From Xanthomonas bonasiae (GTDB lineage: Bacteria; Pseudomonadota; Gammaproteobacteria; Xanthomonadales; Xanthomonadaceae), in the NCBI RefSeq assembly GCF_017163705.1, contig NZ_JAFIWB010000005.1:1-64000 (forward strand): a stretch of DNA of 64,000 nt, given 5' to 3'. Within the stretch, counting starts at the first letter, position 1; each line of letters opens with the position of its first letter. Shown here piece after piece: positions 33,652-41,683 of the stretch. The translations under genes were made by a program, and so were the position numbers. Below the pieces are notes generated by a model. It ran no database searches, was not told the origin of the DNA, and worked only from the letters and a program-made list of their open reading frames with translations.

Positions 33652-35145
33652 TCAATCCGCCGGCACCGTGCGCTCGCGCGCCCACTCGCGCAGCGCCTGC
33701 ACCTGCTCGGCCATCACCACCGACAGCGGCCGCGTGCCGCGGAGTTCCTGCATCAGCAGCTCGGTGTCCAGCGGCCGGCTCTCGGCATGCGCCGCATACA
33801 GGCCGGAGACGATGGCCTGCTCGATCTCGGCGCCGGAAAAGCCGTTCGCCGCGGCGGCCAGCGCCGGCAGCGCGAAGTCGTCCTCGCGCAGTTTGCGCCG
33901 CGCCAGGTGCAGGCGCAGCAATTCCACCCGCGTGTCGGCATCGGGCAGGTCGACGAAGAAGATCTCGTCGAAGCGGCCCTTGCGCAGCAGTTCCGCCGGC
34001 AGTTCGTGCACCTGGTTGGCGGTGGCGACGATGAACACGCCGCCGGCACCGGCTGTGCCGCCGCGCTCGGCCATCCAGGTCAGCAGGTAGCCGAGCACGC
34101 GCCGCGACACGCCGCCGTCCTCGCCGCCGCTGGCCAGGCCCTTCTCGATCTCGTCGATCCACAGCACGCACGGCGCCAGCTGTTCGGCCGCGGCCAGCGC
34201 CCCGCGCAGGTTCTTCTCGGTCTCGCCGTGGTACTTGTCGTACAGCGAGCCGAAGTCCAGGCGCAGCAGCGGCACGCCGAAGCCGGCGGCGGTGGCCTTG
34301 GCCAGCATCGACTTGCCGCAGCCCTGCACGCCCAGCAGCAGCACGCCCTTGGGCGGGTCCAGCCCGGGCGGGGCGGTGCCGGCGAACACCGCGCGGCGCT
34401 GCTCGATCCAGCGCTTGAGCCGGCGCGCGCCGGCCACGTCGGCGAAGCGGGTGGCGTCGTATTCGTAGTGCAGGTGGCCGCTGCGGTTGAGCAGCTCGAA
34501 CTTGAGCCTGGCCAGCTGCGGCAGGTCGGCGGCGTTGAGCGCGCCGTCGGCGTAGATCAGCTGGCGGGCGATGCGGCGCGCGTCGATCAGGCTCAGCCCC
34601 TGCAGGTTGCGCACGACCTGCTTGACCGCCTCGCCGTCCACCTCGACCCGGCGCCCGCCGAACTCGCGCGCGTAGCCGGCGGCCTCTTCCTGCACCATCT
34701 TCAGCAGCGCGTTGGCGTCCGGCAGGCGCGGGTTGAAGCGCGTGGCCAGCGCTTCCAGCTCGGCCGGCAGCTCGATCTTGGCGCCGATCAGCACCAGCAC
34801 GTGCGGCTGGCAATGGCGGCGCTCGACGATGTCGCGCAGCAGGCGCTGGTGGCTGGCGTAGCCCAGGTACGGCACCACGTCCAGCAACAGGTAGATGCCG
34901 CGCTGGTCGGCCTGCTTGATTGCCTGCAGCACCGCGCTGGCGTCGGGCGGGCCGCTCGGCTCGTCCTCGCGGTCCAGGTCGATGCGGCGCAGGCCCTCGG
35001 TGATCGACCAGCGGTGCAGCGCGCGCCAGACCTGCATCAGCGCCTGCCGGAACAGCGCCACGATGCGCGCCTCCTCCTGGGTCTCGATGACGATCAGGGG
35101 GGTGTTGGCGCGGATCAGCGCGGTCAGGTCCTGCAGCTCGCTCAT
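33652..35145 (-). CDS. AAA+ ATPase, Ycf46-like
   Basis: A 497-residue protein. Residues ~1-230 form a helical domain beginning LTALIRANTPLIVIETQEEA, the usual Ycf46 opening. The AAA+ module has Walker A GVQGCGKS, Walker B CVLWIDEIEKGL, a sensor 1 segment ATANQ and the arginine region LRKGRFDEIFF. Ycf46 proteins are found in cyanobacteria, plastids and many bacteria with unsettled function. The ATG at 35145 gives MSELQDL. It is divergent from the parA-like gene at 35269 (123 bp apart), so shared control is possible. Confidence 0.87.
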   Translation of the reverse strand: MSELQDLTALIRANTPLIVIETQEEARIVALFRQALMQVWRALHRWSITEGLRRIDLDREDEPSGPPDASAVLQAIKQADQRGIYLLLDVVPYLGYASHQRLLRDIVERRHCQPHVLVLIGAKIELPAELEALATRFNPRLPDANALLKMVQEEAAGYAREFGGRRVEVDGEAVKQVVRNLQGLSLIDARRIARQLIYADGALNAADLPQLARLKFELLNRSGHLHYEYDATRFADVAGARRLKRWIEQRRAVFAGTAPPGLDPPKGVLLLGVQGCGKSMLAKATAAGFGVPLLRLDFGSLYDKYHGETEKNLRGALAAAEQLAPCVLWIDEIEKGLASGGEDGGVSRRVLGYLLTWMAERGGTAGAGGVFIVATANQVHELPAELLRKGRFDEIFFVDLPDADTRVELLRLHLARRKLREDDFALPALAAAANGFSGAEIEQAIVSGLYAAHAESRPLDTELLMQELRGTRPLSVVMAEQVQALREWARERTVPAD

Positions 35146-35268
35146 GGGCGATCCGTTGCCGTGGGGCCGCCACGATAGCAACGCGCCGCCCCGCCCGCTA
35201 CGCGTTGACTACCGGCCAACATGGGGCCGGTGTACGCTGCGGCCTCTTCTTCCGGAAGCGAGGCGCGC

Positions 35269-35901
35269 ATGAAGACGATCCTGGTGGCCGGCTCCAAGGG
35301 CGGCGTGGGCAAGACCACGATTGCCACGCACCTGGCCGCGTACTACGCGCTGGCCGGCAAGCGTACGGTGCTGGCCGATGCCGATCCGCAGGGCTCCTCG
35401 ACCCGCTGGGCCGAGCGCCGCGCCGGCCTGGACAGCGCGGTGCTGCCGATCGACGCCAGCCGCAAACGCAACTGGCGCGGGGCGCTGCCGGACGACACCC
35501 AGCGGGTGATCATCGACGGTGCCGCCGGCGCCATGGCCGAGGACCTGGCCCAGTTCCTGGACGAGGCCGACGCGGTGGTGGTGCCGGTGATGCCCTCGGC
35601 GCTGGACATCGAGGCCACCGTCGGCTTCCTCAACACCCTGGCCAAGGTGCCGCGGGTGCACCAGCGCAAGCTGCCGGTGGGGCTGGTGATCAACCGCAGC
35701 AAGCCGTGGACCCACGCCGCGCAACAGGCGTTGGAGATGCTCGGCGGCTGGCCGTATCCGGTGCTGGCGCAGCTGCGCGACAGCCAGGCCTACGTGGTGC
35801 TGGTCGGCCTCGGCCGCAGCCTGTTCGACTACCGTTCCGCTCAGGTGCGCGATCACCAGCAGGACTGGGAACCCTTGCTCAAGTGGCTCAAGAAGGCCTG
35901 A
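35269..35901 (+). CDS. ParA-family ATPase (orphan)
   Basis: A 210-residue deviant-Walker ATPase: SKGGVGKTT near the N-terminus, [10 protein letters not shown] and [10 protein letters not shown]. No parB follows, so it is an orphan ParA/MinD-type protein rather than a chromosome partition operon. It is the first gene of a compact group (SixA, YceI and phospholipase D-like genes follow with 3 bp or less, or overlaps). Such ATPases position cargo on the nucleoid or membrane; the cargo is unknown here. Start ATG at 35269 after GGAAGCGAGG. Confidence 0.88.
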   Translation: MKTILVAGSKGGVGKTTIATHLAAYYALAGKRTVLADADPQGSSTRWAERRAGLDSAVLPIDASRKRNWRGALPDDTQRVIIDGAAGAMAEDLAQFLDEADAVVVPVMPSALDIEATVGFLNTLAKVPRVHQRKLPVGLVINRSKPWTHAAQQALEMLGGWPYPVLAQLRDSQAYVVLVGLGRSLFDYRSAQVRDHQQDWEPLLKWLKKA

Positions 35902-35904
35902 CCG

Positions 35905-36393
35905 ATGACCATCGTCCTGCGTGAAGTGATCCTGCTGCGTCATGCCCATGCCGAACCGGCCGACACCGGCCAGGCCGATTTCGACCGGCCGCTGTCGCCG
36001 CACGGGCTGGCCGAGGCCGAGGCCGCCGGGCGCTGGCTGCTGGAGCAGCGGCTGGTGCCCGACCGCGTGCTGTGCTCGCCCGCGCGCCGCGCGCGCGAGA
36101 CCCTGGAAGCGGTGCTGGAACTGACCGGCTATGCCGAGCAGCGCCTGGAGCCGCGGATCTACGAGGCCACCTCCGGCACCCTGGCCGCGCTGATGGACGA
36201 GCATCGCGACGTCGAGCGCCTGCTGCTGGTCGGCCACAACCCGGGCCTGGAGCAGCTGGCCGCGCTGATGCACAGCGGCCAGTCCGGCGACTACCGCGGC
36301 ATGCCCACCGCCAGCGTGGTGGTGCTGACGGTGCCGCAGGACGCGGCGATCGAGCCGGGTGTCGCCCGACTGACTGCGTTCTGGTGGCCCTGA
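35905..36393 (+). CDS. SixA-like histidine phosphatase
   Basis: A 162-residue histidine-phosphatase-fold protein. The catalytic motif is LRHAHAEP (RHG-type), with SPARRARET and VGHNPGLEQL supplying the second Arg and His. SixA dephosphorylates phospho-histidine on signalling proteins such as ArcB or the nitrogen phosphotransferase protein. It starts 3 bp after parA and its end overlaps the YceI gene by 10 nt. Confidence 0.9.
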   Translation: MTIVLREVILLRHAHAEPADTGQADFDRPLSPHGLAEAEAAGRWLLEQRLVPDRVLCSPARRARETLEAVLELTGYAEQRLEPRIYEATSGTLAALMDEHRDVERLLLVGHNPGLEQLAALMHSGQSGDYRGMPTASVVVLTVPQDAAIEPGVARLTAFWWP

Positions 36394-36998
36394 ACGCACC
36401 GCGCCGGCGCCTGCGCCCGGCGCTGTGCACCGCGCTGCTGTCGCTGTGCCTGTTGCCGGGCTGGGGCAGCGCGCAGGCGCCGCCGCTGTCGCCGGGGGAG
36501 CATGCCTTCGACCCGGCCCAATCGCGCTTCGGTTTCGAGATCCGCACCCGCTTCGGGCAGCGCATCGAAGGCTTCTTCCCGCGCTTCGAAGGCACCGTGG
36601 AGATGCTGCCCGACGGCCGCCACCAGGTGCGCCTGCGCCTGTTCACCGCCTACGTGCAGATCCCCGGCAAACCGCGCTATACCGGCTGGATGCGCGGCGA
36701 GGATTTCTTCGACGCGGAACGCTTTCCGACCGTGTCCTTCGATTCGCAACCGTTCTCTCCGCAACTGCTGACCAGCGGCGGCGCGCTGGTCGGCACGCTG
36801 AGCATCCGCGGGGTCGGCCATACCGAGACCCTGACCATGATGCCGTCGGCATGCAGCCGCCCAGGCTATGATTGCGATGTGATCAGCCGCGGTACGGTTC
36901 TGCGTGGACGTTATGGAATGGACAAGTGGGATCTGGCCTTGAGCGATCGGGTCACTTTCGTGCTGCGCGCACGGCTGACCGGAGCGGACGCCCGGTGA
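36384..36998 (+). CDS. YceI family lipid-binding periplasmic protein
   Basis: A 204-residue exported protein starting at the GTG at 36384, inside the end of the SixA gene. A signal peptide (to about residue 30, GWGSAQA) is followed by the YceI beta-barrel: HAFDPAQSRFGFEIRTRFGQ, EGFFPRFEGTVEML, DFFDAERFPTVSFDS, LSIRGVGHTETLTM. YceI-like proteins bind polyprenols or other lipids in a hydrophobic pocket. Its stop overlaps the next gene (GTGA), implying translational coupling with the phospholipase D-like lipoprotein. Confidence 0.88.
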   Translation: MALNAPRRRLRPALCTALLSLCLLPGWGSAQAPPLSPGEHAFDPAQSRFGFEIRTRFGQRIEGFFPRFEGTVEMLPDGRHQVRLRLFTAYVQIPGKPRYTGWMRGEDFFDAERFPTVSFDSQPFSPQLLTSGGALVGTLSIRGVGHTETLTMMPSACSRPGYDCDVISRGTVLRGRYGMDKWDLALSDRVTFVLRARLTGADAR

Positions 36999-38977
36999 CA
37001 GCGTGGTTGAGGGTCCTGGTGCTGGCGGCGATGCTGCTCGGCAGCGGCTGCGCGAGCCTGTCGCAGGCCCAGCACGGCCGCGCGGTGGCGATCGCCGAGG
37101 CGGCGCGCGATGGCCGCGTCGACTGCACGCAAAGCGACCACTGCGCGCTGGCCTCGCCGCTGCGCGCGCTGGCCGGCAAGGCCTTCGCCGCATCCGGCGA
37201 CGCCGCCCCGCGCCACTACGCCACCATCCTGGACCATGGCGAGGAAGCGCTGGTGGCGCGGGTCAACCTGATCCGCAGCGCCAGCCGCAGCATCGACCTG
37301 CAGACCTACATCTTCGACAAGGACGACAGCGCGCGGCTGGTGATGGACGAGCTGCTGGCCGCGGCGCGGCGCGGCGTGCAGGTGCGGGTGCTGATCGACC
37401 AGCTGTCGGCGATCTCCGACCTGCAGATCCTCGGCGCGCTGGCCGGCGCGCACCAGAATTTCTCGCTGCGCATCTACAACCCCACCTTCGGCCTGGCCAA
37501 GCCCAACTACATGCACTACGCCGCCAGCGTGCTGTGCTGTTTCCGCCGCTTCAACCAGCGCATGCACAACAAGCTGCTGGTGGTGGACGACGCGATCGGC
37601 GTGGTCGGCGGGCGCAACTACCAGGACGACTATTACGACTGGGACAGCGAGTACAACTTCCGCGACCGCGACGTGCTGGTGGCCGGGCCGGTGGCGCGCA
37701 GCATGGCCGCCAACTTCGACGCGTACTGGGCGGCGCGACGCAGCGTGCCGGTGGCGCGGCTCAACGATGTCGGCAAGCTGCTGCTGCGCGACGGCGTGCC
37801 GCAGATGCCGCCGGCGCAGTTCCTGCGCCCGGAGCGGGTGCAGCGGGTGAGCGAGGAGGCCGCCGATCCGGCCTTCGTCGAGGACGCCTTCGTGCTGCCG
37901 GCGCTGCCGGTCAGGCACGTGGACTACGTCGCCGACCTGCCGCAGAAGCATCGCCGCGAGCACGGCCCCAAGGCGATCTCCACTGCGCCCAGGCTGGACA
38001 GGCTGATCGCCGATGCCAAGCAGGAGATCATCCTGCAGACGCCGTACCTGGTGCTGTCGGATCCGGCGCAGGAGATCTTCCGCGACCTGCGCAAGCGCGC
38101 GCAGCCGCCGAAGGTGATCGTGGCCACCAACAGCCTGGCCAGTACCGACAACCCGGTGGTGTATGCGCTGTCGTACAAGTACAAGCGCCGCAACCTGCGC
38201 GAGATGGGCTTCGATATCTACGAGTACAAGCCGTTCCCGCTGGACGCGCCGGTGGACTACGCCAACCTGCTGCCGTCGCCGCTGCAGTTCCCGGACGCCG
38301 GGGAAGCCCGCGGTCGCAATCCGCTGATCGGCGGCAGCGCCGCCGGGCGCAGCACGGTGCTCGGCAGCGGCAGCAGCGGACCCTCCGGCAGCGGCCGTCG
38401 CGCCGACGGCAGCCAGGTCGATCGGCGCGTGCTGCGCACCGAGACCCGCCCGTCGTTCCTCAGCCGCCGCGTCGCCAACCGGCCGCTGCCGGTGACCCGC
38501 GACGGCGCGCGCATGGGCCTGCACGCCAAGTCGCTGGTGGTGGACCGGCGCGTCGGCGTGATCGGCACCCACAACTTCGATCCGCGCAGCGAGACCTACA
38601 ACACCGAGGGCGCGGTGATCATCGACGACCCTGCCTTCGCCCAGGCGCTGGCCGCCAGCATCGGCCGCGACATCGAGCCGGAGAATTCGTGGACGGTGGC
38701 GGCGCGGGTCAAGCCGCCGGTGCTGTCGGGCCTGAACTACAGCATGGGCAAGGCCTCCGAGGCGCTGCCAGTGCTGGATTTCTGGCCATGGCGCTACGCC
38801 ACCAACTACGAATTCCAGCCCGGCCCCGACTGCCCGGCGCCGCTGACCCGGCGCGATCCGGGCTTCCACCGCTGCTACAGCGCGGTCGGCGACTTCCCCG
38901 AGGTCAACGTCGGCCCGAAGTGGCTGCTGGTGCGGATGCTGACGGCGTTCGGCTCGGGGCTGGTGCCGATTCTTTGA
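36995..38977 (+). CDS. Phospholipase D-like / cardiolipin-synthase-type lipoprotein
   Basis: A 660-residue protein. The N-terminus (MTAWLRVLVLAAMLLGSGC) is a lipoprotein signal. Two HKD motifs are visible: HNKLLVVDDAIGVVGGRN near residue 190 and HAKSLVVDRRVGVIGTHN near 509, each with downstream Asp/Asn. These are the catalytic halves of PLD enzymes such as cardiolipin synthases or phosphatidyl transferases. The Gly/Ser-rich stretch near residues 440-480 (GGSAAGRSTVLGSGSSGPSG) is probably a flexible insert. With YceI just upstream it may act on envelope phospholipids. Confidence 0.88.
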   Translation: MTAWLRVLVLAAMLLGSGCASLSQAQHGRAVAIAEAARDGRVDCTQSDHCALASPLRALAGKAFAASGDAAPRHYATILDHGEEALVARVNLIRSASRSIDLQTYIFDKDDSARLVMDELLAAARRGVQVRVLIDQLSAISDLQILGALAGAHQNFSLRIYNPTFGLAKPNYMHYAASVLCCFRRFNQRMHNKLLVVDDAIGVVGGRNYQDDYYDWDSEYNFRDRDVLVAGPVARSMAANFDAYWAARRSVPVARLNDVGKLLLRDGVPQMPPAQFLRPERVQRVSEEAADPAFVEDAFVLPALPVRHVDYVADLPQKHRREHGPKAISTAPRLDRLIADAKQEIILQTPYLVLSDPAQEIFRDLRKRAQPPKVIVATNSLASTDNPVVYALSYKYKRRNLREMGFDIYEYKPFPLDAPVDYANLLPSPLQFPDAGEARGRNPLIGGSAAGRSTVLGSGSSGPSGSGRRADGSQVDRRVLRTETRPSFLSRRVANRPLPVTRDGARMGLHAKSLVVDRRVGVIGTHNFDPRSETYNTEGAVIIDDPAFAQALAASIGRDIEPENSWTVAARVKPPVLSGLNYSMGKASEALPVLDFWPWRYATNYEFQPGPDCPAPLTRRDPGFHRCYSAVGDFPEVNVGPKWLLVRMLTAFGSGLVPIL

Positions 38978-38981
38978 GTGC

Positions 38982-39078
38982 CGGGATTGGGGATTGGGGA
39001 TTCGGGATTCGCCAAGCGGCGCCCCTCGCGCCGACAATCGCTTTTGCCAATCCCGAATCCCAAATCCCTAATCCCGGA
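38982..39078. repeat. Inverted heptamer tracts (GGGATTG/GGGATTC)
   Basis: Four GGGATT heptamer units at 38982-39011 face four complementary ATCCC units at 39047-39077, with about 35 bp between. They can form a long imperfect hairpin ending 7 bp before the thioesterase ATG at 39085. Related tracts occur at 52246-52402. They are common in Xanthomonadaceae intergenic regions. Confidence 0.8.
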
Positions 39079-39084
39079 CCCAAC

Positions 39085-39504
39085 ATGACCTTCCGCGACC
39101 CTGTCGATCTCGATGCCCTCAACGCCGCCGCCCGCGACACCCTGATCGCGCACCTGGGCATCGTCTTTACCGAGGCCGGGCCGGACTGGCTGCGCGCGAC
39201 GATGCCGGTCGATGCGCGCACGCTGCAGCCGTACGGACTGCTGCACGGCGGCGCCTCGGTGGTGCTGGCCGAAACCCTGGGCAGCAGCGCCGGCAACCTG
39301 TGCGTGGCGCCGGACCGGATCTGCGTGGGCCTGGAGATCAACGCCAACCACTTGCGCGCGGCCCGCGCCGGCACGGTCACCGGCACCGCGCGGCCGCTGC
39401 ACGTGGGCCGCGCCACCCAGGTCTGGGAGATCCGCATCGAGGACGCGGCCGGCAAGCCGGTCTGCGTGTCGCGGCTGACCCTGGCGGTGATCGCACGCAA
39501 TTAG
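39085..39504 (+). CDS. Hotdog-fold acyl-CoA thioesterase (PaaI/MenI type)
   Basis: A 139-residue thioesterase. Core motifs are MPVDARTLQPYGLLHGGAS (catalytic region HGG with the helix after it) and a C-terminal sheet ending RLTLAVIARN. The length and motif order match the PaaI/YdiI family (1,4-dihydroxy-2-naphthoyl-CoA or phenylacetyl-CoA type). The exact substrate is not clear. The ATG at 39085 is right after the heptamer hairpin, so expression may depend on it. Confidence 0.9.
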   Translation: MTFRDPVDLDALNAAARDTLIAHLGIVFTEAGPDWLRATMPVDARTLQPYGLLHGGASVVLAETLGSSAGNLCVAPDRICVGLEINANHLRAARAGTVTGTARPLHVGRATQVWEIRIEDAAGKPVCVSRLTLAVIARN

Positions 39505-39580
39505 CGTGCACTCAGCCGTAACCGTCTTCATGCTGACACAATAGGGTGCTTCCCTCCCGGCTTCCGGTACCCTGACCAGA

Positions 39581-40375
39581 ATGAGCGAGTTCTCCTCAAC
39601 CGCCACGCACCATCACGGTGGGGCGCTGCGCTGGGTCCGTTACGGCTACCGCGTTCCGCTGCTGGCGTTGCACGTGTTCGTGTCGTTGCCGTTCCTGCTG
39701 GCGTGCATGGCGCTGTCGCCCGGCCGCGCCGGCGTCGAATCGTTCGGCGACCGCGTGGTGTGCTGGTGGTCGACCTGGTTGCTGCGCATCTTCGGCCTGC
39801 GCGTGCGCCGGGTCGGCACGCCGTTGCCCAATCCGGTGCTGTTCGTGGCCAACCACGTCAGCTGGATCGACATCGTGATGCTGCACAGCCAGCGCATGAT
39901 GGGCTTCGTCGCCAAGCGCGAGATCGCCGGCTGGCCGCTGGTCGGCTGGCTGGCCACGCGCGGGCAGACCATCTTCCACCAGCGCGGCAACACCGAATCG
40001 CTGGGCGGGGTGCTGCAGGCGATGCTGGAACGGCTGCGCTCGGGGCGCTCGGTCGGCGTGTTCCCGGAAGGGCGCACCCGCGGCGGCCACGATGTCGGCC
40101 CGTTCCACGCGCGCATCTTCCAGGCCGCGGTGGAGGCCGAGGTGGCGGTGCAGCCGGTAGCGGTGCGCTACGGCGCCGGCGGTTCGGCGCAGACGGTCAT
40201 CGCGTTCGGCCCGCACGAGAGCTTCTTTGCCAATTTCCTGCGCCTGCTGGGCGAGCCGGGCCGGGTGGCCGAGGTGCACTTCCTGGAACCGATCCGGCTG
40301 CAGGACGTGGAAGGGCGCCGGCGCATCGCCGAGATCTCGCGCGCGCGCATCGTCGCGGCGATGGCGCAACGCTGA
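39581..40375 (+). CDS. Lysophospholipid acyltransferase (PlsC-like)
   Basis: A 264-residue membrane-associated acyltransferase. After one or two N-terminal hydrophobic segments the NHVSWID motif (about residue 91; HxxxxD catalysis) and the FPEGRTRG motif (about 160) identify the PlsC family. It would transfer acyl groups to lysophosphatidic acid or another lyso-lipid (ornithine-lipid type OlsA is an alternative). It is followed by a YheT-like hydrolase 69 bp downstream. Confidence 0.9.
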   Translation: MSEFSSTATHHHGGALRWVRYGYRVPLLALHVFVSLPFLLACMALSPGRAGVESFGDRVVCWWSTWLLRIFGLRVRRVGTPLPNPVLFVANHVSWIDIVMLHSQRMMGFVAKREIAGWPLVGWLATRGQTIFHQRGNTESLGGVLQAMLERLRSGRSVGVFPEGRTRGGHDVGPFHARIFQAAVEAEVAVQPVAVRYGAGGSAQTVIAFGPHESFFANFLRLLGEPGRVAEVHFLEPIRLQDVEGRRRIAEISRARIVAAMAQR

Positions 40376-40443
40376 ACCATGGAACACTGCGGTCCGGGCG
40401 ATTTGACCTATTGCTCCAATCGCCCGGCGCAAGCTCGCTGCCG

Positions 40444-41439
40444 ATGATGAATGCCGCCGACTACCTCCCCCCGCGTTGGCTGCGCAACCCGCACCTGCAA
40501 TCGGTGCTGGGCTCCAGCGCGCTGCGCGTGCGCCGCGGCGAACAGCTGCTCGCCGCCAGCGGCGCGACCACCACCTCGCACATCCTCGACGGCGGCGACG
40601 GCGTACGCCTGCAGGGCTGGCTGAGCGTGCCGGCCGGCGTTGCCGAGCCGCGCGGCACCGTGTTGCTGCTGCACGGTTGGGAAGGCAGCGCCGACTCCAG
40701 CTACATGCGCCTGACCGCGGCGCAACTGCTGGCGCGCGGCTACCAGGTGTTCCGGCTCAACTTCCGCGACCACGGCGGGACCCACCACCTCAACGTGGAC
40801 CTGTTCCACTCCGAGCGCCTGGACGAAGTGGTCAACGCCGCCGGCGACCTGTGGCGGCGTTTTCCGGCGCCGACCCTGCTGGCCGCCGGCTATTCGCTGG
40901 GCGGCAATTTCGCGTTGCGCCTGGCGCTGCGCGCCCCCGACGCCGGCCTGCCGCTGCAGCACGTGGCGGCGGTGTGCCCGCTGCTGGATCCGGCCACCAC
41001 CATGCATCGGATCGAGCATGGCCCGCAGTTCTACGACTGGTATTTCCGCCGCAAGTGGCGCGAATCGCTGCTGCGCAAGCGCGAGCTGTTCCCCGACCGG
41101 CACGGCTACGACGACGCCACCCTGGCGCTGGACATGCGCGAGCTGATGGGTTGGCTGGCGCAGCGCCATGCCGGCTTCGCCAGCCTGGATGCCTATTTCG
41201 AAAGCTATTCGATCGCCGGCGAGCGCTTGCGCAACCTGAGCGTGCCGGCCGACATCCTGATGGCCGAGGACGACCCGGTGATCCCGCTGGACGATTTCCG
41301 CAACCTGCGCCTGCCGGACCTGGCGCGGCTGGAAATCGCGCGCTGGGGCGGGCACTGCGGCTTCATCGAGAATGCGCGCGGCGACGGGTTCGCCGAGCGC
41401 TGGGTGGCCGAACGCCTGACCGACGGCCTGCCTGCCTGA
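40444..41439 (+). CDS. YheT-like alpha/beta hydrolase
   Basis: A 331-residue cytoplasmic hydrolase of the YheT/UPF0017 family. The opening PPRWLRNPHLQSVLGS is typical. LLLHGWEGSADSSYM is the oxyanion region, GYSLGGN the nucleophile elbow (Ser near residue 149), and GGHCGFIEN the catalytic His. Members are predicted esterases or acylglycerol hydrolases. M1 and M3 are both ATG; the first is taken. Confidence 0.88.
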   Translation: MMNAADYLPPRWLRNPHLQSVLGSSALRVRRGEQLLAASGATTTSHILDGGDGVRLQGWLSVPAGVAEPRGTVLLLHGWEGSADSSYMRLTAAQLLARGYQVFRLNFRDHGGTHHLNVDLFHSERLDEVVNAAGDLWRRFPAPTLLAAGYSLGGNFALRLALRAPDAGLPLQHVAAVCPLLDPATTMHRIEHGPQFYDWYFRRKWRESLLRKRELFPDRHGYDDATLALDMRELMGWLAQRHAGFASLDAYFESYSIAGERLRNLSVPADILMAEDDPVIPLDDFRNLRLPDLARLEIARWGGHCGFIENARGDGFAERWVAERLTDGLPA

Positions 41440-41683
41440 GCTAGGGTCTGTCGCCGGTTGCAGGGCGGGTCGCGCCGTGCGTGGCCCTGCCGGTGGGACC
41501 TGGCAGACCGCCAGCCGGCACCGCGTCGCTTGACCCGACCGGCGTTGCGCCACGCAGCACCGACCGACGGCCTGCCAGACCCAGCGCGGCCTGCGCGCGA
41601 ATCGGTGACGCGCCCAGCGCGCTCAGGCGCAGGCCGGCCGGGCGCTCCCGTTACAATGCCGGTTTGCCCAGAGCCGGACCCTC

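Noticed and set aside
35269-35901. Chromosome or plasmid partition locus
   Set aside because: No parB or parS-like repeats adjoin the ParA-like gene; the neighbours are SixA and YceI.
36911-39037. 708-codon minus-strand frame
   Set aside because: Opposite the phospholipase D-like lipoprotein, whose two HKD motifs prove the plus strand.
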